A stretch of DNA of 13,893 nt from Leptospiraceae bacterium. Its GTDB lineage: Bacteria > Spirochaetota > Leptospiria > Leptospirales > Leptospiraceae. Location: positions 1 through 13,893 of the forward strand of contig JAIXRB010000185.1 in assembly GCA_027485405.1 (NCBI GenBank), written 5' to 3'. The position numbers and the translations under genes are program-made. Positions 6,160-13,006 of this stretch are shown here, one piece after another; position 1 is the stretch's first letter; each line of letters starts with the position of its first letter. The notes below the pieces were generated by a model. It saw only the letters and a list, made by a program, of their open reading frames with translations, was not told the DNA's origin and made no database searches.

Positions 6160-7089
6160 TTAACTTTTTACAGCTGGCTTTTTACCTTCTGTTAGATTCG
6201 AAATCAGATTCTGTAAATTCATTACATCAGCAGGAATCAAAATCTCAGTGTTTTCTTTCGCAATTGAAAGAAAGTTTTGGATAAAGGTCTTAGTCACCTG
6301 CATCTTGATTGCCGAGGCTCCGCCTGGGTCCGCTATCGACATTGCAATGGACTCAATACCCTTGGCTGTTGCCGCCGCTAAAGACTCGATCTCGCGAGCC
6401 TTACCTTCAGCAGAGTTGATTCTACGTTGCTTTTCACCTTCGGATTTGTTAATTGCTTCTTCTTTTAAACCTAGGGATCGGTTGATTCGAGAGTCTCTTT
6501 CTCCTTCGGACAAAGAAATGCTGGATTTTTTACTGATCTGAGCCTTCTTTTCTTTTTCCATGGCATCCAGAACTGATTTGGGTGGAACAATGTTCAAAAT
6601 CTCATAACGATTGACTTGGATACCCCAAGGTTCAGCCGCCTGGTCAATGGCATCGACTATCGTTTTGTTGATTAAGTCTTTTTCTCCACCGATGGACTTG
6701 TCTAGTTCCATTGTTCCAATGATAGCTCGCATTGTGGTCTGCGCCAATTGGATGGAAGCAAAGCGATAGTCATCGATTCCGTAAGAGGCTTTGACCGGAT
6801 CAATGAGCTTTAAATACAAAACTCCATCGACTTTTACCTGAACGTTGTCATGTGTGATGCAAATCTGAGGTTGAACGTCGATGGATTGCTCCTTTAAGGT
6901 ATGGTAGTATGCATCCCGATCGATAAAAGGCATCAAAATGTGGAAACCAGACCGAAGGCTTCTATGGTATTTTCCAAGTCGTTCTACAATCAGAACATCT
7001 TGCGATGGAATGATACGAATGCATCGAAACAGTTTGTACGCTAAATAAAGAAAAATTCCTGCCCAAAAGGCAACGATTGAATAGCCCAT
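6160..7089 (-). CDS. SPFH/band 7 (stomatin-like) protein, second paralogue
   Basis: A 309-aa membrane-anchored SPFH protein of the stomatin/QmcA type, a family that forms large oligomeric membrane rings or microdomains and regulates proteases. Residues 4-19 form an N-terminal membrane segment; the SPFH domain covers about 24-180, with conserved VERLGKYHRSLRSGFHILMPFID at 35-57 (shortened family pattern) and TTMRAIIGTMELD at 118-130. Residues about 188-240 are 11-residue repeats (ISLSEGERDSR, INRSLGLKEEA, INKSEGEKQRR, INSAEGKAREI), followed by ATAKGIESIA. It lacks the usual AERxRRA segment seen in its neighbour, having EKEKKAQISKKSS instead. It starts 1 nt after the stop of that paralogue, with AGGAGA overlapping the upstream stop region, so the two are surely cotranscribed. 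Function beyond family is unknown. Confidence 0.9.
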   Translation of the reverse strand: MGYSIVAFWAGIFLYLAYKLFRCIRIIPSQDVLIVERLGKYHRSLRSGFHILMPFIDRDAYYHTLKEQSIDVQPQICITHDNVQVKVDGVLYLKLIDPVKASYGIDDYRFASIQLAQTTMRAIIGTMELDKSIGGEKDLINKTIVDAIDQAAEPWGIQVNRYEILNIVPPKSVLDAMEKEKKAQISKKSSISLSEGERDSRINRSLGLKEEAINKSEGEKQRRINSAEGKAREIESLAAATAKGIESIAMSIADPGGASAIKMQVTKTFIQNFLSIAKENTEILIPADVMNLQNLISNLTEGKKPAVKS

Positions 7090-7090
7090 A

Positions 7091-8008
7091 TTATTCTCCT
7101 ACCGTAGGGATTTTTGCTGTGATTCGAGATAAGCCTTCAAAAACTCCGCCTATGTTTGCTAAGCTTTCTGGAACGACTGTAGTTTTGGAAGTTTTTAAAA
7201 TGGTTCCGAGTGCGTCTAAATACTCTTGGGTGATTTGGAGACTAACTGCTTCTTTACCACCTTTTTTAGAAATTGCATCAGAGATCATTTGAAGACCCTT
7301 GGCTGTTGCAGTTGAAATCAATTCTATCTCGGAGGCTCTTCCTTCTGCTTCATTCACCAAACGGATCTTTTCTCCTTCGGATATGTTGATCGATTCTTGT
7401 CTTTCGCCCATTGATCGGTTGATAAGAGATTCTTTTTCGCCTTGGGAGAGTGTGATTTCGGCTCGTCTCTCTCTCTCAGCACGCATTTGGTTTTCCATCT
7501 CGTGTAAGATTTGTTTAGGTGGTGTGATATTTCTAATTTCGTAGCGAGTTACTTTGATTCCCCAAGGGTCTGTAGCTCGATCAAGGTTTGCCACAACATT
7601 GGCATTGATTTCATCTCTTTCCGAGAGTAAGTTGTCTAGGATGAGCTTTCCAATTTCGGAGCGAAGTGTAGTTTGTGCAAGTTGTGTAGTCGCTGTTAAA
7701 TAGTCATCGATACCATAAGAAGCTCGTTCACTGTCGATAACTTTCATGTAAAGGATTCCATCTACTTCTACGGAAACATTGTCCTTGGTGATACATGCTT
7801 GGGGTGGTATATCTAAAGCTGATTCCTTTAAGCTTTGTCTGTATCGAACTTGATCGATAAAGGGAATAAGGAAAAAAAAGCCGGGTTTGAGAATGGCTTT
7901 GAAAGTACCAACTCGTTCTAAAATGTACTCACTTTGTTCGGGGACAATTACAATTGTCTTCCGGACAATGTAAATAAGGACAATGAAAATCAGCGTAACG
8001 TATTCCAT
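7091..8008 (-). CDS. SPFH/band 7 (stomatin-like) protein, first paralogue
   Basis: A 305-aa stomatin/QmcA-type protein. A hydrophobic segment at 4-15 anchors it, and the SPFH domain spans about 18-175 (LERVGTFKAILKPGFFFLIP at 30-49, SYGIDDY at 97-103, TTLRSEIGKLILD at 113-125). The canonical MRAERERRAEI is present at 175-185. It is followed by 11-residue repeats to about 228 (ITLSQGEKESL, INRSMGERQES, INISEGEKIRL, VNEAEGRASEI), a right-handed coiled-coil pattern typical of the family. Close similarity along the whole length to the 309-aa protein encoded 1 nt downstream shows a tandem duplication. AGGAG lies 5 nt before the ATG. The nfeD-like gene upstream on the same strand completes the classic SPFH-NfeD pairing. 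Calling it QmcA or paraslipin would go beyond what I can show. Confidence 0.9.
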   Translation of the reverse strand: MEYVTLIFIVLIYIVRKTIVIVPEQSEYILERVGTFKAILKPGFFFLIPFIDQVRYRQSLKESALDIPPQACITKDNVSVEVDGILYMKVIDSERASYGIDDYLTATTQLAQTTLRSEIGKLILDNLLSERDEINANVVANLDRATDPWGIKVTRYEIRNITPPKQILHEMENQMRAERERRAEITLSQGEKESLINRSMGERQESINISEGEKIRLVNEAEGRASEIELISTATAKGLQMISDAISKKGGKEAVSLQITQEYLDALGTILKTSKTTVVPESLANIGGVFEGLSRITAKIPTVGE

Positions 8009-8035
8009 GTATACTCCTGCGTGGGATTTCTGAGA

Positions 8036-8063
8036 AATATAATGAACTCAAAAAATTTAGCAA
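8036..8063 (-). promoter_or_regulatory. Possible sigma70-type promoter for the SPFH pair
   Basis: In the 85-bp gap between nfeD and the first SPFH gene, the minus strand reads TTGCTA, 16 nt, then TATATT, about 28 nt before the start codon. This fits a housekeeping promoter and would let the SPFH pair be expressed apart from nfeD. The -35 box is only a moderate match and the region is AT-rich, so it may be chance. Confidence 0.35.
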
Positions 8064-8093
8064 TGGAAAAACCAAAGCTGGAAAACATTTTTT

Positions 8094-8561
8094 TTAATTT
8101 GAATTGTCGTCGGAAAGTGAGATCGTTTCTACCGTAAATGTTAGGTTGTTTCGGGATACGATTTGTACCTTTTCGCCTTTTGGAATTTTACCTTTTTGAG
8201 AGATAGCGTCCCAAATTGTTCCTTGGAAACGCACTTTCCCGCCCATTTGGTTCTGCAAAACCTCTTCCTCTACAGTGACTATCTTGTTCAAGTAATCATC
8301 TTTGATAAAAGGATCTTTTGAGGAATCCGACTTAAAGAGTTTTTTGATAAAAGACCCTAAGAGAAAAACAGAGACCAAAGTCGAAATGACAAAAACCATG
8401 ATCTGAATTGGCAAATCGATGCTCCAGATTCGGGTAGCAATGCCTGCCGCCAAAGCCCCAATTCCTAAAAACATGACAAATGCCCCAGGTAAAGCAAACT
8501 CCAGACCCAGTAAAATGAGCCCTGCTAAAATCCATATGTATTCTAAAGGAAATCCAAACAT
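8094..8561 (-). CDS. NfeD-like membrane protein
   Basis: A 155-aa short-form NfeD protein. Two or three membrane segments (about 8-22, 24-44, 51-72) are followed by a basic/acidic linker and a C-terminal OB-fold domain (about 92-148) with the family pattern GGKVRFQGTIWDAISQKGKI, KGEKVQIV and LTFTV. NfeD proteins partner SPFH proteins, binding them through this domain and affecting membrane quality control. The long form's N-terminal serine-protease (ClpP-like) domain is absent. It is the first gene of a minus-strand cluster with two SPFH genes, 85 nt upstream of the first. The ATG has only a weak ribosome-binding site (CAGG close to it). It is divergent from the haem-binding gene across 63 bp. 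Confidence 0.88.
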   Translation of the reverse strand: MFGFPLEYIWILAGLILLGLEFALPGAFVMFLGIGALAAGIATRIWSIDLPIQIMVFVISTLVSVFLLGSFIKKLFKSDSSKDPFIKDDYLNKIVTVEEEVLQNQMGGKVRFQGTIWDAISQKGKIPKGEKVQIVSRNNLTFTVETISLSDDNSN

Positions 8562-8624
8562 TGCCTGTATCCGAAAGCTTCCTGAGAAACCTGCTAGCTC
8601 TTTTTGAGTTAAGAAAGAAAAAAT

Positions 8625-9092
8625 ATGTCGAGAAAGGGCGGAATTGCAAAACTTGGCTTTATGCGAGTCTGGATCTTAGGACTTATCTTCTTTACAACCC
8701 TAATTGGACTTAGCTTTGCTACCTTGCCAAACTCTGAAAAACCGATCGCTCCTCTCCAGGCGGATTCAACCGTTCTTTCGATTCTAGAGCGCTCTTGCTA
8801 CGATTGTCATTCAGTGGTAGGACAGACTCCTTGGTACGGTTATGTTTTCCCGGTGTCCTTATACTTAGCGCACCACCGTGAGGAAGGCAGGAATGAACTG
8901 AATTTTTCCAATTGGGGGAACTATTCGGAAAAGAAAAAATCAAATTTGAGAGCTTCGATCCTAGAGGAAATTGAAGAAGGGGAGATGCCTTTGCCAGAAT
9001 ACCTTTGGTTTCACAAAGAAGCAAAGCTAAGCCAAGCAGATTTGGATGCCCTAAAAAAATGGGCTGAAACTTCGGAGAAAGAAAATGAGTAA
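8625..9092 (+). CDS. Exported haem-binding domain protein with one CxxCH motif
   Basis: A 155-aa protein of the small haem-binding domain family (Haem_bd type). A hydrophobic export or anchor segment lies at 14-32. The diagnostic blocks are SCYDCHS at 57-63 (Cys58, Cys61 and His62 giving a c-type haem site), TPWYGYVFPVSLYLAHHREEG at 68-88 with a candidate second His ligand, NELNFSNWG at 90-98, and GEMPLPEYLWFH at 119-130. The haem would be attached in the periplasm. The start is not settled: the ATG at 8625 has a weak AAGAAAG upstream; the ATG at 8661 (residue 13) would give a more standard signal peptide. The last 8 nt overlap argH, so the two are translationally coupled. The redox partner or role is unknown. 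Confidence 0.82.
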   Translation: MSRKGGIAKLGFMRVWILGLIFFTTLIGLSFATLPNSEKPIAPLQADSTVLSILERSCYDCHSVVGQTPWYGYVFPVSLYLAHHREEGRNELNFSNWGNYSEKKKSNLRASILEEIEEGEMPLPEYLWFHKEAKLSQADLDALKKWAETSEKENE

Positions 9093-10512
9093 GGAAAAAA
9101 AAATGTGGGGAGGGCGGTTCACTGAGGAACCCTCTCAAATACTTTCTCGGATGGGAGAGTCCATATCCTTTGATAAGGAATTGTACAAACAAGATATCCA
9201 AGGTTCGATTGCGCATGCAAGAATGCTCGCAAAGATTGGAATACTTTCAAAAACGGAACTAGGTAAAATTGAAAAGGGATTAGCAGATGTTAAAAAAGAA
9301 ATAGAAAGCGGACAGTTTACTTTTTCAGAAGAAAAAGAAGATATCCATATGCATATCGAGTTTCGACTAACGGAATTGATAGGGGATGCCGGCAAAAAGC
9401 TACATACGGCTCGGTCAAGGAATGATCAAGTTAGCCAAGATGTGCGTTTGTATTTGGTGCAAGAATTAGATGGAGTTCTAAATTCCCTTTTAGAATTACT
9501 CGGGGTTTGGATTGAAAAGGCGGAAAAAAGCAAATCCATCGTAATTCCTGGATATACGCACTTACAAATTGCACAGCCCATACGAGCGTCTCACTATTTC
9601 TTAGCTCATTTTTGGGCTATGGTTCGGGATTTGGAAGACTTTCTAGATGCGCGGAATCGGGCGAGTGAGCTTGTTTTAGGCTCTGGTGCTTTGGCAGGTG
9701 TGAATTACCCGTCTGATAGAAAAAGTATGCAAAAAGATCTAAATCTAGATCGGATCTCAGAAAACTCAATCGATGCTGTCTCTCAAAGAGATCATATTTT
9801 GAAATTCTTGTTTTCGGCTTCCCAGTTCTTTCTCCATGTGTCTCGATTTTCGGAAGAAGTGATCTTGTATTCTTCACAGGAGTTTTCTTATTTTTCTTTG
9901 CCCGACTCACTGACAACAGGTTCTTCCATTATGCCACAGAAAAAGAATCCAGATGTGGCTGAACTCTTAAGAGGAAAAGCAGGCAGAGTGATTGGCAATT
10001 TGAACCATTTGCTGGTCTTGATGAAAGGAACGCCACTTGCGTACAATCGAGATTTCCAAGAGGATAAAATCCCCCTCTTTGATACCATGAAACAAGTTCA
10101 ATTGGGAGTTGTCGCTGTCAAAGAGTTAGTGAAAGGAATTCAAATCCAAACAGATCGAACGGAAAGCAATCTCAAAAAAGGTTTTGCCACTGCTACTGAT
10201 TTAGCGGATTGGTTAGTCGCTTCTCATGGCATTCCATTTCGTGAAAGCCATGAAATCTCAGGAAAATTGGTCAGAAAATGTATCGAACTGGGACAGGATT
10301 TGTTTTCTATTTCTGATCCGGATAAAAAAGCCATCCATGAATTCTTAGTTCAGCCAGGATATTTTGAGGCAATTTCATTGTCTGGGTCTTGTGATAAGAA
10401 AAACACATTTGGTGGAACGGCATTGAAACGGCAAAATGAACAAATTGCCTTGGCAAAAAAGAAATGGAATCAATTGAAGAAAACTGTTCAAAAAACAAGG
10501 AGCAAACTATGA
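9085..10512 (+). CDS. argH: Argininosuccinate lyase
   Basis: A 475-aa enzyme, full length for the family (about 460). It splits argininosuccinate into arginine and fumarate, the last step of arginine synthesis, as a cytoplasmic tetramer. The start MWGGRFTEEP (7-16), TARSRNDQVSQD (108-119), GYTHLQIAQP (156-165, general acid/base His159) and the fumarase-superfamily signature GSSIMPQKKNPD (279-290, with the catalytic serine) are all intact. GGAGA lies 6 nt before the ATG. The gene overlaps the haem-binding gene upstream by 8 nt and the cyclophilin lipoprotein gene downstream by 4 nt (ATGA), so it sits inside a translationally coupled set and not next to other arginine genes. Confidence 0.97.
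   Translation: MSKEKKMWGGRFTEEPSQILSRMGESISFDKELYKQDIQGSIAHARMLAKIGILSKTELGKIEKGLADVKKEIESGQFTFSEEKEDIHMHIEFRLTELIGDAGKKLHTARSRNDQVSQDVRLYLVQELDGVLNSLLELLGVWIEKAEKSKSIVIPGYTHLQIAQPIRASHYFLAHFWAMVRDLEDFLDARNRASELVLGSGALAGVNYPSDRKSMQKDLNLDRISENSIDAVSQRDHILKFLFSASQFFLHVSRFSEEVILYSSQEFSYFSLPDSLTTGSSIMPQKKNPDVAELLRGKAGRVIGNLNHLLVLMKGTPLAYNRDFQEDKIPLFDTMKQVQLGVVAVKELVKGIQIQTDRTESNLKKGFATATDLADWLVASHGIPFRESHEISGKLVRKCIELGQDLFSISDPDKKAIHEFLVQPGYFEAISLSGSCDKKNTFGGTALKRQNEQIALAKKKWNQLKKTVQKTRSKL
10497..10502 (+). promoter_or_regulatory. Ribosome-binding site fixing the cyclophilin start
   Basis: AAGGAG lies 6 nt before the ATG at 10509, inside the 3' end of argH. It favours this start over the in-frame ATG at 10464, which would add 15 polar residues (MESIEENCSKNKEQT) ahead of the lipoprotein signal peptide. 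Confidence 0.75.
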
Positions 10513-11372
10513 AAAAAATCCAAACGATGGTAGGTATCCTCATTTTCTCTTTTGCATTGAGTTGCCAAAGCAAGTCCTTTCAGAAACTACAATATGAACC
10601 AGCTCCTTATACAAAGCCAGAGGTTAGAGTTAGAAAAGAAGAGACTTCACCATTGAAGCTACCTGAAAACCCAATGCTCTATGCAGTCATCCAGACAAAC
10701 ACTGGAGATATGATTTTGGAATTATTTCCAGAAGAAGCTCCTAGGACAGTTCAGAACTTTATTGATTTGAGCCAGGGCGAAAAAGATTTCTTCGGAGAAA
10801 AAGGTGTCGAAAGACGTCCATTCTACGATGGATTAAAATTCCACCGCGTCATACCCGACTTTATGGCGCAAGGTGGATGTCCTAGAGGCGATGGAACAGG
10901 GGGACCTGGGTATCGATTTGAAGATGAGATCAACGCGAAATATTTGGGACTTGACAAATTGAAAATCAAAGATTCAAGGGCTTACGAAATGCATCTTCAG
11001 AAAGCCATTCTACAAGAATTCAATATTCAGTCCAGAGAGGCTTTGGAAGAAAAACGAAGTCAAATCGAAGAATCGTTTGCTTCGGGCCTTGAATTACCGG
11101 TCATTGAAGTACTTCATCGAAACGGGTATAGATTCAATGAGGTTTTAAAAAGTCGAAAAGCTGTAAAAGGTTCCCTTGCCATGGCAAATGCTGGGCCTAA
11201 CACAAATGGGTCTCAGTTTTTTATCAACCAAGTGGATACACCGCATTTGAATGGTCTTCATACTGTTTTTGGCCAACTGGTGGAAGGAAGCGAAGTTCTA
11301 GATAAAATCATCGAGAAGGGTAACTTGCAGACGACAATCAAAAAGATAACCATAGTAGACAAACGCAAATGA
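10509..11372 (+). CDS. Lipoprotein cyclophilin-type peptidyl-prolyl isomerase with internal insertion
   Basis: A 287-aa protein starting at the ATG in the argH ATGA overlap. Residues 1-18 form a lipoprotein signal peptide with a relaxed spirochaetal lipobox, FALS|C19. The cyclophilin domain runs from about 57 to 285: AVIQTNTGDMILELFPEEAP (59-78), FHRVIPDFMAQGG (111-123, catalytic Arg113 and Gln121), SLAMANAGPNTNGSQFFIN (222-240) and LHTVFGQLVEG (250-260). Cyclophilins catalyse cis-trans isomerisation at proline during folding; this one would act at the membrane or in the periplasm. Between FEDEI (137-141) and KGSLAMAN about 78 residues occur, against about ten in ordinary cyclophilins, so a mostly helical, charged insert of some 65-70 residues is present. 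The active-site blocks on both sides are intact. The stop overlaps the next gene by ATGA. Confidence 0.92.
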   Translation: MKKIQTMVGILIFSFALSCQSKSFQKLQYEPAPYTKPEVRVRKEETSPLKLPENPMLYAVIQTNTGDMILELFPEEAPRTVQNFIDLSQGEKDFFGEKGVERRPFYDGLKFHRVIPDFMAQGGCPRGDGTGGPGYRFEDEINAKYLGLDKLKIKDSRAYEMHLQKAILQEFNIQSREALEEKRSQIEESFASGLELPVIEVLHRNGYRFNEVLKSRKAVKGSLAMANAGPNTNGSQFFINQVDTPHLNGLHTVFGQLVEGSEVLDKIIEKGNLQTTIKKITIVDKRK

Positions 11373-11965
11373 ATTACCTTGAAGGCATTGAAATCATCCA
11401 AAAATACACGGCAGGGACTTCTGCTGAACCAGTACTCGAATACATTGCAGAAGTTCCGTTTGATGGAGAAGGGTTTGCTGACAGTCTAGACGCTATTGGG
11501 GGAACCAACCGTTACCCAGATACGTTCATTGGACTTTTATCATTTATGAGCTTTATGCTAGATCAAAAAAAGTTCATCAATGGATTGTATGAGCAAGCAC
11601 TTTCAAGATACGAGGAATTGAGCGCCATAACTGCGAAGAGAAAACCTAATGAAGAAGAAGCCAAAATCAAGAAAACGATCACCGATTTCATTTTAAAAAT
11701 CGAAAAAGATTTTGAAATCCAAGGTCTAGCAGATGAGAGCTTGGTAAAAGAGTTGAATCGCTTCGCGTTCGAAGTCAATTTATTAGGTGTCACAGAAAAC
11801 GAAGTGCGCCAAATGCGACTCCCTTCAAAGACTGTGGCTTTGGTTGAACCTCATTTGGATAAAAACAGGGAGTGTTTTTACGAATACAAAAAGCTAAAAG
11901 ATACGATGCAGAGGCTGATTCGAATCGCTGACTATATCCTAGAAGATTCGAAAAAAACTGCCTAA
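11369..11965 (+). CDS. Unknown 198-aa cytoplasmic helical protein
   Basis: I do not recognise this protein. It has no signal peptide or membrane segment, and a mostly helical, charged composition, with likely helices around 64-90, 96-116, 124-138 and 171-194. The single cysteine is Cys169. The N-terminal third contains GEGFADSLDAIGGTNRYPDT (33-52), the most distinctive stretch. The ATG overlaps the cyclophilin stop codon (ATGA), so it is translated by coupling; no strong ribosome-binding site is needed or seen. It lies two genes before fliM. Composition and codon use look like those of its neighbours, so it is a real resident gene. A role in flagellar assembly is possible from position only. 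Confidence 0.75.
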   Translation: MNYLEGIEIIQKYTAGTSAEPVLEYIAEVPFDGEGFADSLDAIGGTNRYPDTFIGLLSFMSFMLDQKKFINGLYEQALSRYEELSAITAKRKPNEEEAKIKKTITDFILKIEKDFEIQGLADESLVKELNRFAFEVNLLGVTENEVRQMRLPSKTVALVEPHLDKNRECFYEYKKLKDTMQRLIRIADYILEDSKKTA

Positions 11966-12028
11966 ATACCAGTCTTATGTCTTAAAAAAAACTGATCTTT
12001 TTTGCGAATTGACCGAAGTAAAGAGTGT

Positions 12029-13006
12029 ATGCGATCTATTTTTGGTCTCTGGCTTTTACTTCCAATTTTGCCGCTAGCTGGATTCCCTGAACGGAACGCT
12101 AGAGGCGAAACTTCAGAAAACCACCTCTTATTGCAAGGCAAGATAGAAATCTCGCTTCCCCAAAAAACCTTCAAAGAAGGCGACAGACTTCCTTTACTTT
12201 TCCAAATCCAAAATACGGGAAAAGAAGTTGTTCGCATTTTTCCATCCCAAGACTTTCGCAATACGTTTCAGATCATAGTAAAAGATAAAGAAAATCGAAT
12301 TGTTACTCCTATCGAAGATCCCGAGTTTGCTGATCCCATTTTAAAACGAAGATCTCTGGTTCTCAATTTGAGCGGCGATGAAACAAAAGAGATCATTCTA
12401 CATAAAGGTGATAGTTTTGCAAAGACTATTTACCTAGATGAGTTTTATGCTTTTTCACCAAACGAAGAATACCAAGTTCGAGGGTATTTTTTTCCAAACT
12501 TCCAAGAAGACAAAAATCATTTTGTAAGATCGAAGAACTCTCCCGCATTTTTTCTGGAACCCAAGGTAAGAACAGCTTCTGCTCGAAGCTTAACTTCTGG
12601 TTTTAGTGAAACTCCTGGGGTCAGTCCAGAAGAAACCATTTTTCTTTTTTTAGGTTCTGAGTTGAAGAAAAACTGGGAATCTCATTTCAAATGGATCGAT
12701 TTTTCGGAATACATTTTAGGCTATGATAAGTTTGCAGAGTCCTATTCGGAAAGCTCTCCTACGGATCGCCAATTGATCGTAGAGGAGTTTAAGCGTTATC
12801 TCGCTGATTCACCTTCTGGCACCCTGAAATACTACAAAATTCTCTCTGTGGATTTTTTATCCTCGTCAGATGCCAAAGTCCAAGTCTATGTTGAAAGAGC
12901 CGTGCAAAGGTATTCCGCTCGTTACGAATACATTTACACATTGAAGAAGAGTGAAGTTGGAAATTATTGGAAAATCAAAAACTTACTAGCAAAGGTTAGA
13001 AAATGA
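12029..13006 (+). CDS. Secreted two-part protein of unknown function upstream of fliM
   Basis: A 325-aa protein read from the ATG at 12029, which places a signal peptide at the very N-terminus (MRSIFGLWLLLPILPLAG). An in-frame TTG at 12002 would add nine charged residues (MRIDRSKEC) and is less likely. The first half (about 38-180) looks like an immunoglobulin-type beta-sandwich: KIEISLPQKTFKEGDRLPLL, FQIQNTGKEVVRI and NTFQIIVKDKENRIV resemble the BsuPI-type domains that begin with an unstructured N-terminus. The second half (about 200-320) has a helix-then-sheet pattern ending YIYTLKKSEVGNYWKIKNLL, resembling NTF2-like folds. Both fold suggestions are by eye. The stop overlaps the fliM start (ATGA), so the two are translationally coupled. 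Confidence 0.75.
   Translation: MRSIFGLWLLLPILPLAGFPERNARGETSENHLLLQGKIEISLPQKTFKEGDRLPLLFQIQNTGKEVVRIFPSQDFRNTFQIIVKDKENRIVTPIEDPEFADPILKRRSLVLNLSGDETKEIILHKGDSFAKTIYLDEFYAFSPNEEYQVRGYFFPNFQEDKNHFVRSKNSPAFFLEPKVRTASARSLTSGFSETPGVSPEETIFLFLGSELKKNWESHFKWIDFSEYILGYDKFAESYSESSPTDRQLIVEEFKRYLADSPSGTLKYYKILSVDFLSSSDAKVQVYVERAVQRYSARYEYIYTLKKSEVGNYWKIKNLLAKVRK

Noticed and set aside
10464..10508. Upstream ATG for the cyclophilin gene
   Set aside because: It would put 15 polar residues before the lipoprotein signal peptide, and a strong AAGGAG site serves the ATG at 10509 instead.
11984..12003. A8-CTGATC-T6 as an intrinsic terminator before the 12029 gene
   Set aside because: The stem would be only A-T pairs with no GC portion, so it should not stop RNA polymerase efficiently.
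12002..12028. TTG start for the secreted protein before fliM
   Set aside because: It would bury the signal peptide behind nine charged residues; the ATG at 12029 gives a normal export signal. TTG starts do occur nearby, so this remains possible but less likely.
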